The notes below the pieces were generated by a model. The model was not told where the DNA came from. It ran no database searches and saw only the letters and a list, made by a program, of their open reading frames with translations. The translations under genes were made by a program, and so were the position numbers. DNA of 64,000 bases from Mesorhizobium sp. Its GTDB lineage: Bacteria; Pseudomonadota; Alphaproteobacteria; Rhizobiales; Rhizobiaceae. The stretch lies in assembly GCF_016793485.1 (NCBI RefSeq), contig NZ_JAEULZ010000003.1:62001-126000 (forward strand). The letters are read 5' to 3'. This document shows, in pieces, positions 52,955-62,279 of the stretch; the first letter of the stretch is position 1; each line of letters begins with the position of its first letter.

Positions 52955-53500
52955 TCAGACGACCGGCGCTTTGGAAAGAGCCGTCACGGCCGAGGCCACA
53001 AGCTCGGTGGGCGGTCTCGATGCTTCCAGCACGACGACATGCTCCTCGCCGGTCGGGGGCTGCAGGTCGGCGAACTGGCTGTCGATCAGGCTGGCAGGCA
53101 TGAAATGGTTCTTGCGCGCTGCGACCCGTTCGGCAGCGGCGTCCCGGGAGATTTCCAGATAGACGAATCGGAGGCGCCTGCTGGCGAGCCGCAGCCGGTC
53201 GCGGTAGATGCGCTTCAGGGCCGAACACGTCACGACCAGCCCCCGGCCTTTCGTATCCGCGTTGGCAATGTCGATGGCGATGGCGTCGAGCCAGCCCCAT
53301 CGATCCTCGTCCCGCAACGGCATGCCAGCGGACATGCGGCTGATATTTTCCGGCGGGTGAAAGCTGTCTCCCTCCGCGAAGTCGGCACCGAGCGCTTTTG
53401 CCAGACGTGATCCGATCACTGTCTTGCCGGAACCGCTCACCCCCATCACGACGACGATAGGCGGCTGACTTCCGGAAACGGCTTGAGTCTCTCTTCCCAT
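52955..53500 (-). CDS. gntK: Gluconokinase
   Basis: 181 aa from the ATG at 53500. P-loop GVSGSGKT near the N-terminus, then GDSFHPPENISRMSAGMPL and the DRWGWLDAI motif, all diagnostic of GntK/IdnK. It phosphorylates D-gluconate to 6-phosphogluconate for the Entner-Doudoroff route. It is the last gene of a five-gene importer operon (7-bp gap), which makes gluconate or a related aldonate the likely cargo. Confidence 0.92.
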   Translation of the reverse strand: MGRETQAVSGSQPPIVVVMGVSGSGKTVIGSRLAKALGADFAEGDSFHPPENISRMSAGMPLRDEDRWGWLDAIAIDIANADTKGRGLVVTCSALKRIYRDRLRLASRRLRFVYLEISRDAAAERVAARKNHFMPASLIDSQFADLQPPTGEEHVVVLEASRPPTELVASAVTALSKAPVV

Positions 53501-53507
53501 TCGACGA

Positions 53508-54497
53508 TCACCGGCTCGCCGGCGCGCGGCCATACAGCAGAAGCATGGAAACGATCACGACACCGTAGATGATCTGACGACCCGCTTCGGGCATCTGCAT
53601 GACCGACAGGATCGATTGCAGGAGCGTGATGAGGATCACACCCGCGACCGTACCAAGATAGGAGCCGCGCCCGCCGAGGATCGACGTGCCACCAAGCACC
53701 ACCGCCGCAATCGCCGGCAGCAGGTAGGCATCGCCCATCGATTGTGCAGCCTTCGACGCGTAGCCGGCCAACAGCACGCCACCGAAAGCGGAGAGTCCAC
53801 CGGCGATGGCGAAGGCGATCAGGACGATGCGCCGCGTATCGACGCCGGAAAGGTAGGCCGCACGCTCACGGTTGCCGATGGCATAGACCGAGCGGCCGAA
53901 GGTCGTGCGGGTGAGCAGGAAAACGGTCGCGGCGCCGATCAGCGCCCAGACGATGACCGCGTTCGGCACGCCGGGAATGAGAGAGCCTGTAGCCAGATAA
54001 CGCATCGCAGCGGTTGCCGAATCCTGTGGCGAGAAACCGCCCGTGTAGACGACCATCAAGCCCTGCGCCACCGCGTTTGTCGCCAGCGTGACGATCATGG
54101 ACGGAATGCGCAGGTAGGCGACTCCGATGCCGTTGACCACGCCGATCATCACGCCGCACAGGATGCCGAACGGGATGGCAAGAGCGACACCGGTCGGTCC
54201 AAACGCCGCTGCGGCAGACGCCATCATTGCGCCGGTGGCAACTGCCCACGGCACGGAAAGATCGATCTGGCCGAGCAGGATGACGAGCATCATGCCGGTC
54301 GCGATCACGCCGAGGAAGGAGGCGACCTTGAGCTGCTGCAGCAGATATTCCGGCGACAGGAAGCTCGGCGAATAGAGGCTGCCGAAAACGAGCAAGGCCA
54401 CGATGCAGGCAAACGCTGTCGCGACGGCCCGATCGGCCCTGCGCAGGAACTTCGGCATGCGGCTCATCGCTCCGCCGGTCGTAACGGTATCGCTCAT
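53508..54497 (-). CDS. Sugar ABC transporter permease
   Basis: 329 aa BPD_transp_2 permease with GQIDLSVPWAVATG and GGTSILGGRGSYLG at the conserved places. It starts with an ATG overlapping the preceding permease stop (ATGA). The second of two non-identical permeases. Confidence 0.9.
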   Translation of the reverse strand: MSDTVTTGGAMSRMPKFLRRADRAVATAFACIVALLVFGSLYSPSFLSPEYLLQQLKVASFLGVIATGMMLVILLGQIDLSVPWAVATGAMMASAAAAFGPTGVALAIPFGILCGVMIGVVNGIGVAYLRIPSMIVTLATNAVAQGLMVVYTGGFSPQDSATAAMRYLATGSLIPGVPNAVIVWALIGAATVFLLTRTTFGRSVYAIGNRERAAYLSGVDTRRIVLIAFAIAGGLSAFGGVLLAGYASKAAQSMGDAYLLPAIAAVVLGGTSILGGRGSYLGTVAGVILITLLQSILSVMQMPEAGRQIIYGVVIVSMLLLYGRAPASR

Positions 54498-55474
54498 CCG
54501 AACCACTCCAGACGGTTCTTGACCCGGAACAGCGCGAACGCGCCAAGGCTCACCGCGAGCAGCAGCACCACGCCCTGGAAGAGCGGCTGCCAAAGCGGAT
54601 CAAGATCGAAGACGAAAAGCAGGTCGCCGATGGTACGGAACGCGAAGGCGCCGAAGATCGCACCGATGACGCTGCCGCGTCCACCGAAGAGCGAGACGCC
54701 GCCGAGCACCACGGCTGCGATCGAGAACAGCGTGTATGCATTGCCGCTCGCATAGGCCGCCTCGCCTGTGTAGGTGAAGAAGGTCAGGAAGAGACCGCCG
54801 ATGGAAGCGAGAAGGCCGGCAAGCGTGTAGGCGAGGAACTTGCCGCGCTTGATCGGAACGCCAGACATGTACGCCGCCACTTCCGACGAGCCGGCGGCAT
54901 AGGCGGCGCGACCATAGACCGAGCGGCTGAACGGCACCCAGATGATGAGGACTGTGGCGAGCAAAGTCACAAGGCTCGCCGGGACAACCCCGAAAATCCT
55001 GCCGGTGAGAGCATCCGCCAGATCCTCATTCACGGAGCCGCCCGGGAAGGGCCTGAGCAGCAGGGCGATTCCGAAATAGACCGCGCCGGTAGCGATCGTC
55101 GCGACGATCGGTTGGAGGCGGCCGTAGATCACGATCGCGCCATTCAGCGCTCCGCAGAGAACGCCGACAAACAGCACAGCGATGACGCCAAGCGTCGTCT
55201 CGACCGGCCCGCCGACGACGAGCCAGGAAGCAAGGCAGTTCGTCAGCAGAAAGATCATGCCGACCGAAAGGTCGATGCCTGCGGTGATGACGACGAGTGT
55301 CTGCGCCATCGCGACGAAGGCAAGCAGCACGCCCTTGTTGGAGGCCGTCTGCACCACATTGGCGGTGAAGCCGGCGGGATGGTTCGACGTGTAGAGGATG
55401 AACATCGCAACGAAGATGCCGAAGGCGAGCAACGTTCCCTTCTGCGCGGCGAACCAGAAACGCCATTCGCTCAT
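54494..55474 (-). CDS. Sugar ABC transporter permease
   Basis: 326 aa permease of the same family (ITAGIDLSVGMIFLL, GGVSLFGGRGSVIG). Overlaps both the ATPase before it and the second permease after it by 4 bases. The first periplasmic loop (TSNHPAGFTANVVQTASN) is typical of the ribose/aldonate group. Confidence 0.9.
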   Translation of the reverse strand: MSEWRFWFAAQKGTLLAFGIFVAMFILYTSNHPAGFTANVVQTASNKGVLLAFVAMAQTLVVITAGIDLSVGMIFLLTNCLASWLVVGGPVETTLGVIAVLFVGVLCGALNGAIVIYGRLQPIVATIATGAVYFGIALLLRPFPGGSVNEDLADALTGRIFGVVPASLVTLLATVLIIWVPFSRSVYGRAAYAAGSSEVAAYMSGVPIKRGKFLAYTLAGLLASIGGLFLTFFTYTGEAAYASGNAYTLFSIAAVVLGGVSLFGGRGSVIGAIFGAFAFRTIGDLLFVFDLDPLWQPLFQGVVLLLAVSLGAFALFRVKNRLEWFG

Positions 55475-57024
55475 GGGTGTGCCCTCGCCATTTTCTCGGC
55501 CTGCGCGACATCGATGTTGAGCGCGCTGGCGATTAGTGCATGCTCGGTGATCTCGTCGCCGGCCAGTTCGCGCTTGATCGCGCCGTCGTAGAGCACCAGC
55601 ACGCGGTCGCAGCAGCCGATCAGTTCGTCATAGTCTGTCGAATAGAAGACGATGGCCGCGCCCGCATCGGCGAGCCGTCGCAGAAGCTGATAAATTTCCT
55701 GCTTGGTGCCGACATCGATGCCGCGCGTCGGATCGTTGAGCAGAATGATGCGGGGATGTCGCATCAGCCATTTCGCGATGACGACCTTCTGCTGGTTGCC
55801 GCCCGATAACGCGCCAACCGGTATGTCGAGGCCGGCGGTCTTGATCGCGAGAAGCTTGACCATTTCGTCGAGCAGCCGGTCTTCCGCCACACGATCGATG
55901 ATGCCGTGCTTCGACACCTTGTCCATGGCGGCAAAGGCGAGGTTCTCGCGCACGCTCATGGGCAGCATAAGGCCTTCGGTCTTGCGGTCTTCGGGGATCA
56001 GCGCCATGCCGATCTCACCGGAGCTCGCCTGCGCGGGACTGCCGAGCCTGACCGGCTTACCATCAATGACGACCTCGCCGCTGCAGCCGCGCAGCACGCC
56101 GAAAAGCGCCAGCAGCAACTCGCGCTGCCCTTGTCCATCCAGCCCTCCAAGGCCGATGACCTCGCCTGGCCGCACCGCGAAGTTGATGTCGGTGAGCCGG
56201 TCCGTCCAGGACAGGCCGCGACATTCGAGGATCGGCTTGGCCGAACTGCTTGTCGTGGACTTTGGCGGGAATACGTTCTGGTATTCGCGCCCGATCATCA
56301 GTTCGATCACTTCGGTGTCGGACTTGGTCCCGGCCTTGTAGGTGGCGATCTTTCGACCGTTGCGGAAGACCGTGCAGTCGTCGGCAAGCTCAGCGATCTC
56401 ATGCATGCGATGCGAGATGTAGAGCAGCGCGAGGCCTTCCTCGCGCAACCGCTTCAACACCTCGAAAACCTTGGAAACGTCGGCCGCAGTCAAGGCGGAT
56501 GTCGCCTCGTCGAGGATCAGGATGCGCGGCTTGCGCGCCAGCGCCTTGGCGATCTCGACCATCTGGCGGCGCGACAGCGGCAGGTCCTTGACCAGCGCCG
56601 AAGGATGGATGTCCGAGGCGCCGGCGCGTGCCAGCGCCTCCACGGCGATCCTGCGCTGCGCCTTGCGGTCGATCATGCCGAATTTCTTCGGCGGATCGGA
56701 AATGACGATGTTGTCGGCGACGCTGAGTTCCGGGATCAGCGACAGCTCCTGGAAGATGCACACAACGCCGGCCCGGTTGGCGGCGGCAGGTGAATCGAAG
56801 GTCACCTCACGACCATCGAGGACGATGCGCCCCTGGTCCGGCGCGACGACGCCCGACATCACCTTGATGAGTGTGGATTTGCCGGCGCCATTCTCGCCGA
56901 GGATCGCGTGGATCCGCCCGGCATGGACGACGAGGTCGGCGTCCTCCAGCGCACGCACGCCACCATACCGCTTGGAGATGCCCTCCATCTGCAGGAGCGG
57001 CGTCTCCCCCGGAGCCGTATCCAT
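55471..57024 (-). CDS. Sugar ABC transporter ATPase, double-domain
   Basis: 517 aa RbsA/MglA-type protein. First half: Walker A GENGAGKST, ILILDEATSAL. Second half: degenerate phosphate loop GLDGQGQRE, signature LSGGNQQK, IILLNDPTRGID (the Walker B glutamate is D in this half). Powers the two permeases that follow. A stem-loop (57054-57077) lies between this gene and the binding-protein gene. Confidence 0.92.
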   Translation of the reverse strand: MDTAPGETPLLQMEGISKRYGGVRALEDADLVVHAGRIHAILGENGAGKSTLIKVMSGVVAPDQGRIVLDGREVTFDSPAAANRAGVVCIFQELSLIPELSVADNIVISDPPKKFGMIDRKAQRRIAVEALARAGASDIHPSALVKDLPLSRRQMVEIAKALARKPRILILDEATSALTAADVSKVFEVLKRLREEGLALLYISHRMHEIAELADDCTVFRNGRKIATYKAGTKSDTEVIELMIGREYQNVFPPKSTTSSSAKPILECRGLSWTDRLTDINFAVRPGEVIGLGGLDGQGQRELLLALFGVLRGCSGEVVIDGKPVRLGSPAQASSGEIGMALIPEDRKTEGLMLPMSVRENLAFAAMDKVSKHGIIDRVAEDRLLDEMVKLLAIKTAGLDIPVGALSGGNQQKVVIAKWLMRHPRIILLNDPTRGIDVGTKQEIYQLLRRLADAGAAIVFYSTDYDELIGCCDRVLVLYDGAIKRELAGDEITEHALIASALNIDVAQAEKMARAHP

Positions 57025-57053
57025 GAAACCTCCCCGTAACCCGACAGGCGACC

Positions 57054-57077
57054 GACGCCGCGATAGTTCGCGGCGTC
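57054..57077 (-). terminator. Stem-loop between binding-protein and ATPase genes
   Basis: GACGCCGCGA and TCGCGGCGTC form a perfect 10-bp stem with a 4-nt loop, 17 bp after the binding-protein stop. There is no T-run, so it more likely protects the upstream mRNA or slows the polymerase than ends transcription. It parallels the element at 11249. Confidence 0.65.
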
Positions 57078-57093
57078 GACCGATATCAACAGA

Positions 57094-58215
57094 CTACTGG
57101 TTTTCCTTAGACTGGCCCATGATTTCCTGGGCAGAGAAGTTGATGCCGCAGGTCGGGAAGGAATTGCCGACGAAGAAGTTGTCGGACTCATTCGGGAAGT
57201 AGTCGGTGCCTTCCTTGAAGTCGGGATCGGAAACGATCGCCAGCGGCAGCTTCACCGTCTGCGGGATGACCTCGCCCTCAAGCGCTGCAATGGCCGTCTT
57301 GATGGCGACTGCAACTTGCGCCGGGCCGGAGCCGGCCGAGGTGCACTTCAGGCCCTCGCCGGAATATTTCGCGCAGAACTTGCGGAAGCCGTTCTCTGTC
57401 TCGCCGCCGAACGGCACGAACGGGTGCTTGGCGTCGATCATCGCCTGCACGACGCCGGTGTCGCCGCCCTGCGCGGTGATGCCGTCGAACTTGCCCTGAA
57501 CCGCGATGGCGTCCGCCGTCGCCTTCTGCGCGGTCGGATCGTCCCACTTGCCAACCACCTCGACGACGTCCCACTTCTTGCCGCTGGCGTCGAGCGTCTC
57601 CTTGATGCCATTGTGCCGGTCGGTGTCGACCGAGGTGCCGGCGACGCCGCGCACTTCGAGGATCTTGCCGCCGTTCGGCACCTTGTCGATGAGCCAGTTA
57701 GCCCACAGCACGCCGAGGCCCTTCTGGTCGACATTGACGTTGATGGCGTCCTCGGTGTCGAGGATGTTGTCGAAGGCCACCAGCACGACGCCGGCATCCT
57801 TGGCGCGCTTGATCACCGGCGCGAAGGCGGTCGGGTTCTGCGCATTGACGACGATCGCATCATAGCCGGAGTCGATGAAGTTGTTGATCGCAGAAATCTG
57901 CGCGGGGACGTCCTCACCGGTTGAGACGACCTTGAACTCCTTCAGCTTCGCGGCCACTTCGGGCTGCGCGGCATAGGCCTTGGCCGTCTGGATCATCTGG
58001 ATTCGCCAGGTGTTGGCGATATATCCGTTGGCGAGCGCGATCCGGTACGGACCTTCCTTCTTCGGATATTTCAGGAACTTTGTTTCCGGCGCCCAGGCAG
58101 CAAAGCATTCCGGGTCCGCGGCTGGGCCGCTGACGACTTCAGGCTCCGCCATGGCGGTTGTGCTGAGCATAGTCATTGCAGCAGCGGCGATAACGCCGCC
58201 CAAAAGCGTCTTCAT
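57094..58215 (-). CDS. Sugar ABC transporter binding protein (gluconate-operon)
   Basis: 373 aa. The signal peptide MKTLLGGVIAAAAMTMLSTT ends near AMAEP. Type I binding fold with an extra N-terminal segment containing PECFAAWAPETKFLKYP and the typical YRIALANGYIANTWRIQM. It carries cysteines in CFAAW, KFCAKY, LKCTS and PTCGIN, enough for disulfides in the periplasm. First gene of the importer/gluconokinase operon, downstream of a LacI-type operator. Confidence 0.9.
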   Translation of the reverse strand: MKTLLGGVIAAAAMTMLSTTAMAEPEVVSGPAADPECFAAWAPETKFLKYPKKEGPYRIALANGYIANTWRIQMIQTAKAYAAQPEVAAKLKEFKVVSTGEDVPAQISAINNFIDSGYDAIVVNAQNPTAFAPVIKRAKDAGVVLVAFDNILDTEDAINVNVDQKGLGVLWANWLIDKVPNGGKILEVRGVAGTSVDTDRHNGIKETLDASGKKWDVVEVVGKWDDPTAQKATADAIAVQGKFDGITAQGGDTGVVQAMIDAKHPFVPFGGETENGFRKFCAKYSGEGLKCTSAGSGPAQVAVAIKTAIAALEGEVIPQTVKLPLAIVSDPDFKEGTDYFPNESDNFFVGNSFPTCGINFSAQEIMGQSKENQ

Positions 58216-58353
58216 GATGCACTCCTCCCTTTATGATTGCGGCAGCCTACGCCGACGCAAAACCTCCCGCGTGGATACGGCCACGCCGCCGACGGCCTTG
58301 CGACCACTTTCCTCCCGCCCAAACCGCCTCCTGCAGCTCGGACGATGCAATGA

Positions 58354-58367
58354 TGGTAGCGCTACCA
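58354..58367. promoter_or_regulatory. LacI-family operator
   Basis: TGGTAGCGCTACCA, a perfect 14-bp palindrome with the central CG expected of LacI-family sites. It lies 139 bp upstream of the binding-protein start and 36 bp past the regulator stop, so it controls the importer/gluconokinase operon. Confidence 0.8.
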
Positions 58368-58402
58368 AAATCCTCTGTAAAGCGAGATTCACGCGTCGGT
58401 GA

Positions 58403-59434
58403 TCAATTCTGGCGATCAGTGCTTTCGCGACGGCGGAGTTCGAAACCGAGGTCAACGATACGATTTTCAGGCCGCGAACCGTCTATCGCGGCCATCGCCA
58501 TGCCGACGGCCTGACGACCGATTTCATAACGGTGAGTCCTGATGCTGGTGACCGACGGATAGGCCACCTGCATCATGTCCAGATCGTTGAAGCCGCAGAC
58601 AGAGATCGTCTGTGGCACCGCGATGGCGGCGCGATGACATTCGAAGATCACGCCGAGCGCAATGTCGTCATTGTTGCAGAAAACGCCGTCCAGGGATGGC
58701 ATTTTGGCGAGGGCGTCGCGGAAGAGATCGCGGCCGAGCGTGACGCTCGAAGGCACCGGCGTCGTCGTCACGAGCCGAGGGTCGAACAGGCCTGCCGCCT
58801 TCATGGCCGCCTTGTAGCCGGCCAGACGGCGTTGCGAGCGCGGATCCATGCGCGCGCCCAGGAACCCGATGCGTCGGCAACCCGCCTCGATCAGGTGGTT
58901 GGTCGCCACGCGACCGCCTTCGAGATGCGAGAATCCCACCATCATGTCGATCGGATCAGGACCGATCTCCATGATCTGGACGACCGGGCAGTCCGCCGTT
59001 TCCAGGAGCCTGCGCGACGTGTCGGTCTGGTCGATGCCGGAGACAATCAGGGCCGCGGGGCGCTGGCTGAGGAAGAGTTGCAGCAGGCGCTCTTCCTCCA
59101 ATCCGGAATAATGCGTGTTGGCGAGCTGAACGCGAAACGGGCCGTCCGACAGGCTGTCATAGATGCCGCGCACGACCTCTGCGAATACGGCGTTGGTGAG
59201 AGAGGGGACCAGCACGCCGAAAACCTCCGCGCGCGCCGAAGCCAGCGCGCGGGCATTGGGGTCCGGCACATAGCCGAGTTCTTCAACGGCCTGCTGAATC
59301 TGCTGGCGCAGGGTTTCCGAGACACGCTCCGGCTCGCGCAGCGCACGCGACACGGTGATCGCCCCGACGCCGGCAAGCCTCGCGACATCGGCGATGGTCG
59401 GCCGTCCGCCTCCCCTGCGCGTACGCGGCTTCAT
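58403..59434 (-). CDS. LacI-family regulator, GntR (gluconate) type
   Basis: 343 aa. Helix-turn-helix TIADVARLAGVGAITVSRALREPERVS, with AITVSRAL and the proline-arginine linker of the gluconate-repressor subgroup, then a periplasmic-binding-like sensor (GFSHLEGGRVATNHLIEAGC, VCGFNDLDMMQVAYPSVTSI). It most likely represses the adjacent importer and gntK until gluconate binds. The gene precedes the operon in the same direction. Confidence 0.92.
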   Translation of the reverse strand: MKPRTRRGGGRPTIADVARLAGVGAITVSRALREPERVSETLRQQIQQAVEELGYVPDPNARALASARAEVFGVLVPSLTNAVFAEVVRGIYDSLSDGPFRVQLANTHYSGLEEERLLQLFLSQRPAALIVSGIDQTDTSRRLLETADCPVVQIMEIGPDPIDMMVGFSHLEGGRVATNHLIEAGCRRIGFLGARMDPRSQRRLAGYKAAMKAAGLFDPRLVTTTPVPSSVTLGRDLFRDALAKMPSLDGVFCNNDDIALGVIFECHRAAIAVPQTISVCGFNDLDMMQVAYPSVTSIRTHRYEIGRQAVGMAMAAIDGSRPENRIVDLGFELRRRESTDRQN

Positions 59435-59518
59435 TCTGTCTGAATTCCTCCCCGGATCTCTCGCTCGGGGCAGTATAGTCCGAACGGTTCCAGTATGGGC
59501 AAGCGCAAACCGAAAATC

Positions 59519-61741
59519 CTATTTGTGCTCGGCGCGGTAGGAGCCGTCCCAGTCCGCCGGTGGCGGCGAGACGAGATAGGTCTCAACGCGCCTGCGATAC
59601 TCGGCGTAGACCTTCTCGAGTTCGGCAGGCGCCGAAGCCTCGAGCCGGGCAAGCTCGGCCGCGGCGTCGGGAAAGCGGCTCGACCTGTAGGCGGCGAGGA
59701 AGCTGTCGTGCAGCGTCTTCAGCTCGGCAAAATCCAGTGAAGCCGCGCGCTCGCGCCCGCCCAGCATCGTATATAGGGAGGTCGCCTCGTCGCGGCCGAC
59801 AACCATCACCTTGTCGACCTCCAGGATGGCAAAGCCCTCGACGCCGCTGGCCGTGCTGTCGGCCATGAGGTTGCTGACTCCATATTGCTTGGTCAGGCCC
59901 TCGATGCGGGAGCCTAGATTGACGCTGTCGCCAATCGCCGAATAGTCGAAGCGCTGGCGGGAGCCGAGGTTGCCGACGCAGCATATGCCAGTGTTCAACC
60001 CAACACCGATCTTGACCGGCTTTTCCAGTGTCCGGTTCAGCTCTTCCAGCGCAGCCATCATGGCGAGCACCCCTTCACAAGCCTTCTGCCGATGATTCGG
60101 AACATCGAGCGGGGCGTTCCAGAACGCCATGATCGCGTCGCCGATATATTTGTCGATGGTCGCGTCACGCTCCATCAGCACATTGGTCATTGGCGTCAGG
60201 AAGTTGTTGAGGAAGACGGTGAGTTGGGTCGGCTCCATCGTCTCGGAAATGCTGGTGAAGGACCGGATGTCGCAGAACAGGATCGTCAGTTCCCGGTTCT
60301 CGCCGCCGAGCACCAGCGCATCCGGATTGTGCACGAGCTGCTCCACCATGTGTGGCGACAGGTAGTGGCTGAAGGCGGAGCGTATGTAGCGGCTTTCGCT
60401 CTCGCTGAGCAGCAGCCTGATGCCGGACGCCATACCAAAGGCCAGCAGGCTGGTCTGCGCCGGCAGGATCGGCGACAGCAGCAGGCTGTTGCTGGCAAAG
60501 GCGAACCAGCCGCCGCCGATGCTGACGGCGATGGCGGTGGCGGCGACCAGGACGTTGGCCCAGGTCGGCAACCAGGGGAGGAAGGCCAGGACGACAAGGC
60601 CAAGCACGATCGCGACGAATATCTCCAATCCATCTGCCCAGTCTGGCCGTGTGAGGAATTCCTGGTTGACGATCTGGTCGATCATCTCGGCATGGACGAG
60701 CACGCCGGGATAGCCTGATCGAAGCGGTGTGGCCACGAGATCGCGCAGACCAACTGCAGACGTGCCGATCAATGCGATCCTGCCCTCGACCTGACTACGA
60801 ATGCTAGCGTCAGCGGGATCCAGCAACCGGTAGGCGGGGATGACGGGCGATGTCTGCTCCGCAGTATAGTAGATCCATATGCGGCCGTCCGGTCCGGTCG
60901 GTATTTCGAGGTCGCCTACCTTCAGCGCCGTCATGCCGGGCTGGCCGGTATTGAATTCGCCGCTCGCACCAGTGCTGCGCGCGACGACGGTCGAGGCGCC
61001 TTGTGCGATCCTCAGCGTCTCGATCGACAGGGCCGGATAAAGGTTTTCGCCAAAGCGCGAAAGCAGCGGAATACGCCGCACCACGCCATCCTCGGCCGGC
61101 GGAAAGCTGAACACGCCGATGCCCGGCGCGGCGTCATCAAGGATCGGCAGGTTGCGGACGGAACCCGGAAAGGCAGGCAGATATTGCGTCGGGTTGTCTC
61201 CGGCGAAGGCGAAACCGGCCCTCGGCTGCGGCGGAGGCGTATCGACGCCTTCCGAAAAGACGAGCCCGGCCACGACCGGCCCGCGCGCGAAACTTGCGGC
61301 GAGCACCTTGTCGTGATCGAGGTCTTCGGTGGGGCCGGGATGGCTGACCTGGAAACCTTGGCTCTGGAGCTGGGCGACCGCAAGCGACGGTGAGGTGCGG
61401 TCCGGCTCCGAAAACACGATGTCGAGGCCGATCGCCGCCACGCCTTCCGCGGTGAGGCGGTCGATGATCGACGCCATGACCGTGCGCGGCCAAGGCCATT
61501 GGCCGAGCCGCCGGATGCTTTCGTCGTCAACGTCGATGACGACGACGGCGCTCTCGGCCGCCGGGCGCGGGCGCAGCTTCTGATAAGTATCGAACACCAG
61601 GAGGTTCAGGCGATCGAGCGGGCTGAACGGCGAATAGGCTGCGGCGATGACGAGCACGATGACCGCCAACCCGGCCGACCAGATGGCGAGATGCCGCCTG
61701 CGGCGCGCCCGGTGCAACAGACGTGTCAGGAAGCCTCGCAT
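59519..61741 (-). CDS. CHASE2-domain adenylate cyclase (class III)
   Basis: About 740 aa. One N-terminal membrane anchor (about 22-40), a periplasmic CHASE2 sensor (about 45-360), three membrane segments (about 376-445), then a class III cyclase domain (about 485-640). Metal aspartates are in FCDIRSFT and YIGDAIMAFW, the adenine-selecting lysine in DKYIGD, and the catalytic NLGSR follows YSAIGDSV. It makes cAMP in response to an unknown periplasmic cue. GAGGGG before the ATG at 61741 favours it over the one at 61753. A C-terminal tail of about 100 residues may be a helical extension. Confidence 0.92.
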   Translation of the reverse strand: MRGFLTRLLHRARRRRHLAIWSAGLAVIVLVIAAAYSPFSPLDRLNLLVFDTYQKLRPRPAAESAVVVIDVDDESIRRLGQWPWPRTVMASIIDRLTAEGVAAIGLDIVFSEPDRTSPSLAVAQLQSQGFQVSHPGPTEDLDHDKVLAASFARGPVVAGLVFSEGVDTPPPQPRAGFAFAGDNPTQYLPAFPGSVRNLPILDDAAPGIGVFSFPPAEDGVVRRIPLLSRFGENLYPALSIETLRIAQGASTVVARSTGASGEFNTGQPGMTALKVGDLEIPTGPDGRIWIYYTAEQTSPVIPAYRLLDPADASIRSQVEGRIALIGTSAVGLRDLVATPLRSGYPGVLVHAEMIDQIVNQEFLTRPDWADGLEIFVAIVLGLVVLAFLPWLPTWANVLVAATAIAVSIGGGWFAFASNSLLLSPILPAQTSLLAFGMASGIRLLLSESESRYIRSAFSHYLSPHMVEQLVHNPDALVLGGENRELTILFCDIRSFTSISETMEPTQLTVFLNNFLTPMTNVLMERDATIDKYIGDAIMAFWNAPLDVPNHRQKACEGVLAMMAALEELNRTLEKPVKIGVGLNTGICCVGNLGSRQRFDYSAIGDSVNLGSRIEGLTKQYGVSNLMADSTASGVEGFAILEVDKVMVVGRDEATSLYTMLGGRERAASLDFAELKTLHDSFLAAYRSSRFPDAAAELARLEASAPAELEKVYAEYRRRVETYLVSPPPADWDGSYRAEHK

Positions 61742-61810
61742 CGATCCCCTCATTTTGCGCGTCTAGACTTGCCGTGGCGGACGCCGCGAAGCAAGGGGGC
61801 TGATATGTTC

Positions 61811-61861
61811 CTCGCCCTGCGAAGCGGGGGAGAGGTGTCCGCGAAGCGGACGGAGAGAGGG
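61811..61861. repeat. Short intergenic palindromic repeat
   Basis: A purine-rich GGGGGAGAGG core is followed by the perfect palindrome GTCCGC-GAA-GCGGAC (61837-61851) and GGAGAGAGG. From memory this layout is repeated many times between genes in Mesorhizobium genomes. It is not mobile by itself as far as can be seen. Confidence 0.6.
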
Positions 61862-61982
61862 CTGCAACGACACGACATCTGCCGGAGGTCTGGAGCGCGC
61901 GAATAAACCGGGCGGACTTTTTTGTCCGCCCAAATGAAATCAATGGGTTAGGCTGAAAGGGTTTCCACACTTACGCGATGAC

Positions 61983-62117
61983 CTTCCTTCTCCCCTTGCG
62001 GGAGAGGGTGGCTGAGCGAAGCGAAGTCGGATGAGGGGTGTCTTAGCGCCAACATACGCTTCATCCGTCTCGGCGCTTTGCGCCGATCCACCTTCTCCCT
62101 CAAGGGGAGAAAGAAGG
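61983..62117. repeat. Inverted pair of RIME-like intergenic mosaic units
   Basis: Left unit 61983-62038 reads CTTCTCCCCTTGCGGGAGAG, then a small dyad (GAGCGAAGCGAAGTC), then CGGATGAGGGG. The right unit (62060-62117) is the same plan on the other strand: CTTTCTCCCCTTGAGGGAGA, a dyad GGCGCAAAGCGCC, then CGGATGAAGC. The two facing copies could fold into one long cruciform or RNA hairpin. Such units are common between genes in rhizobia. Confidence 0.75.
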
Positions 62118-62279
62118 CTTTGTGGCGTAACAGGCCGGATACACGAGGTCCGGCAGGCAGCATCGGCCCGATACAACCTCAGGGCATCCTGCCAGCCATG
62201 AAAAGCGCGAGCCGGAACCGAGCCGGAACCAGGTGACGCGCCATTTCGTTCAAGAACAATCGAAACAGGAACGGCCGTC

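Larger units (their letters stand above)
61754..62279. other. 526-bp non-coding gap with mosaic repeats
   Basis: No gene of its own was found. It contains a short palindromic repeat region (about 61811-61861), a GGGCGGAC-T6-GTCCGCCC hairpin (61910-61931) and an inverted pair of intergenic mosaic units (61983-62117). The promoter of the 53-aa peptide should lie at the right end, and the cyclase promoter at the left. Confidence 0.7.

Noticed and set aside
53508-54593. Longer start for the second gluconate-operon permease
   Set aside because: The extra N-terminus lies inside the preceding permease gene; the ATG at 54497 overlaps that gene's stop in the standard coupled way.
61910-61931. GGGCGGAC-T6-GTCCGCCC as an intrinsic terminator
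   Set aside because: The T-run is in the loop, not after the stem, and no gene ends near it. It is listed only as structure within the non-coding gap.
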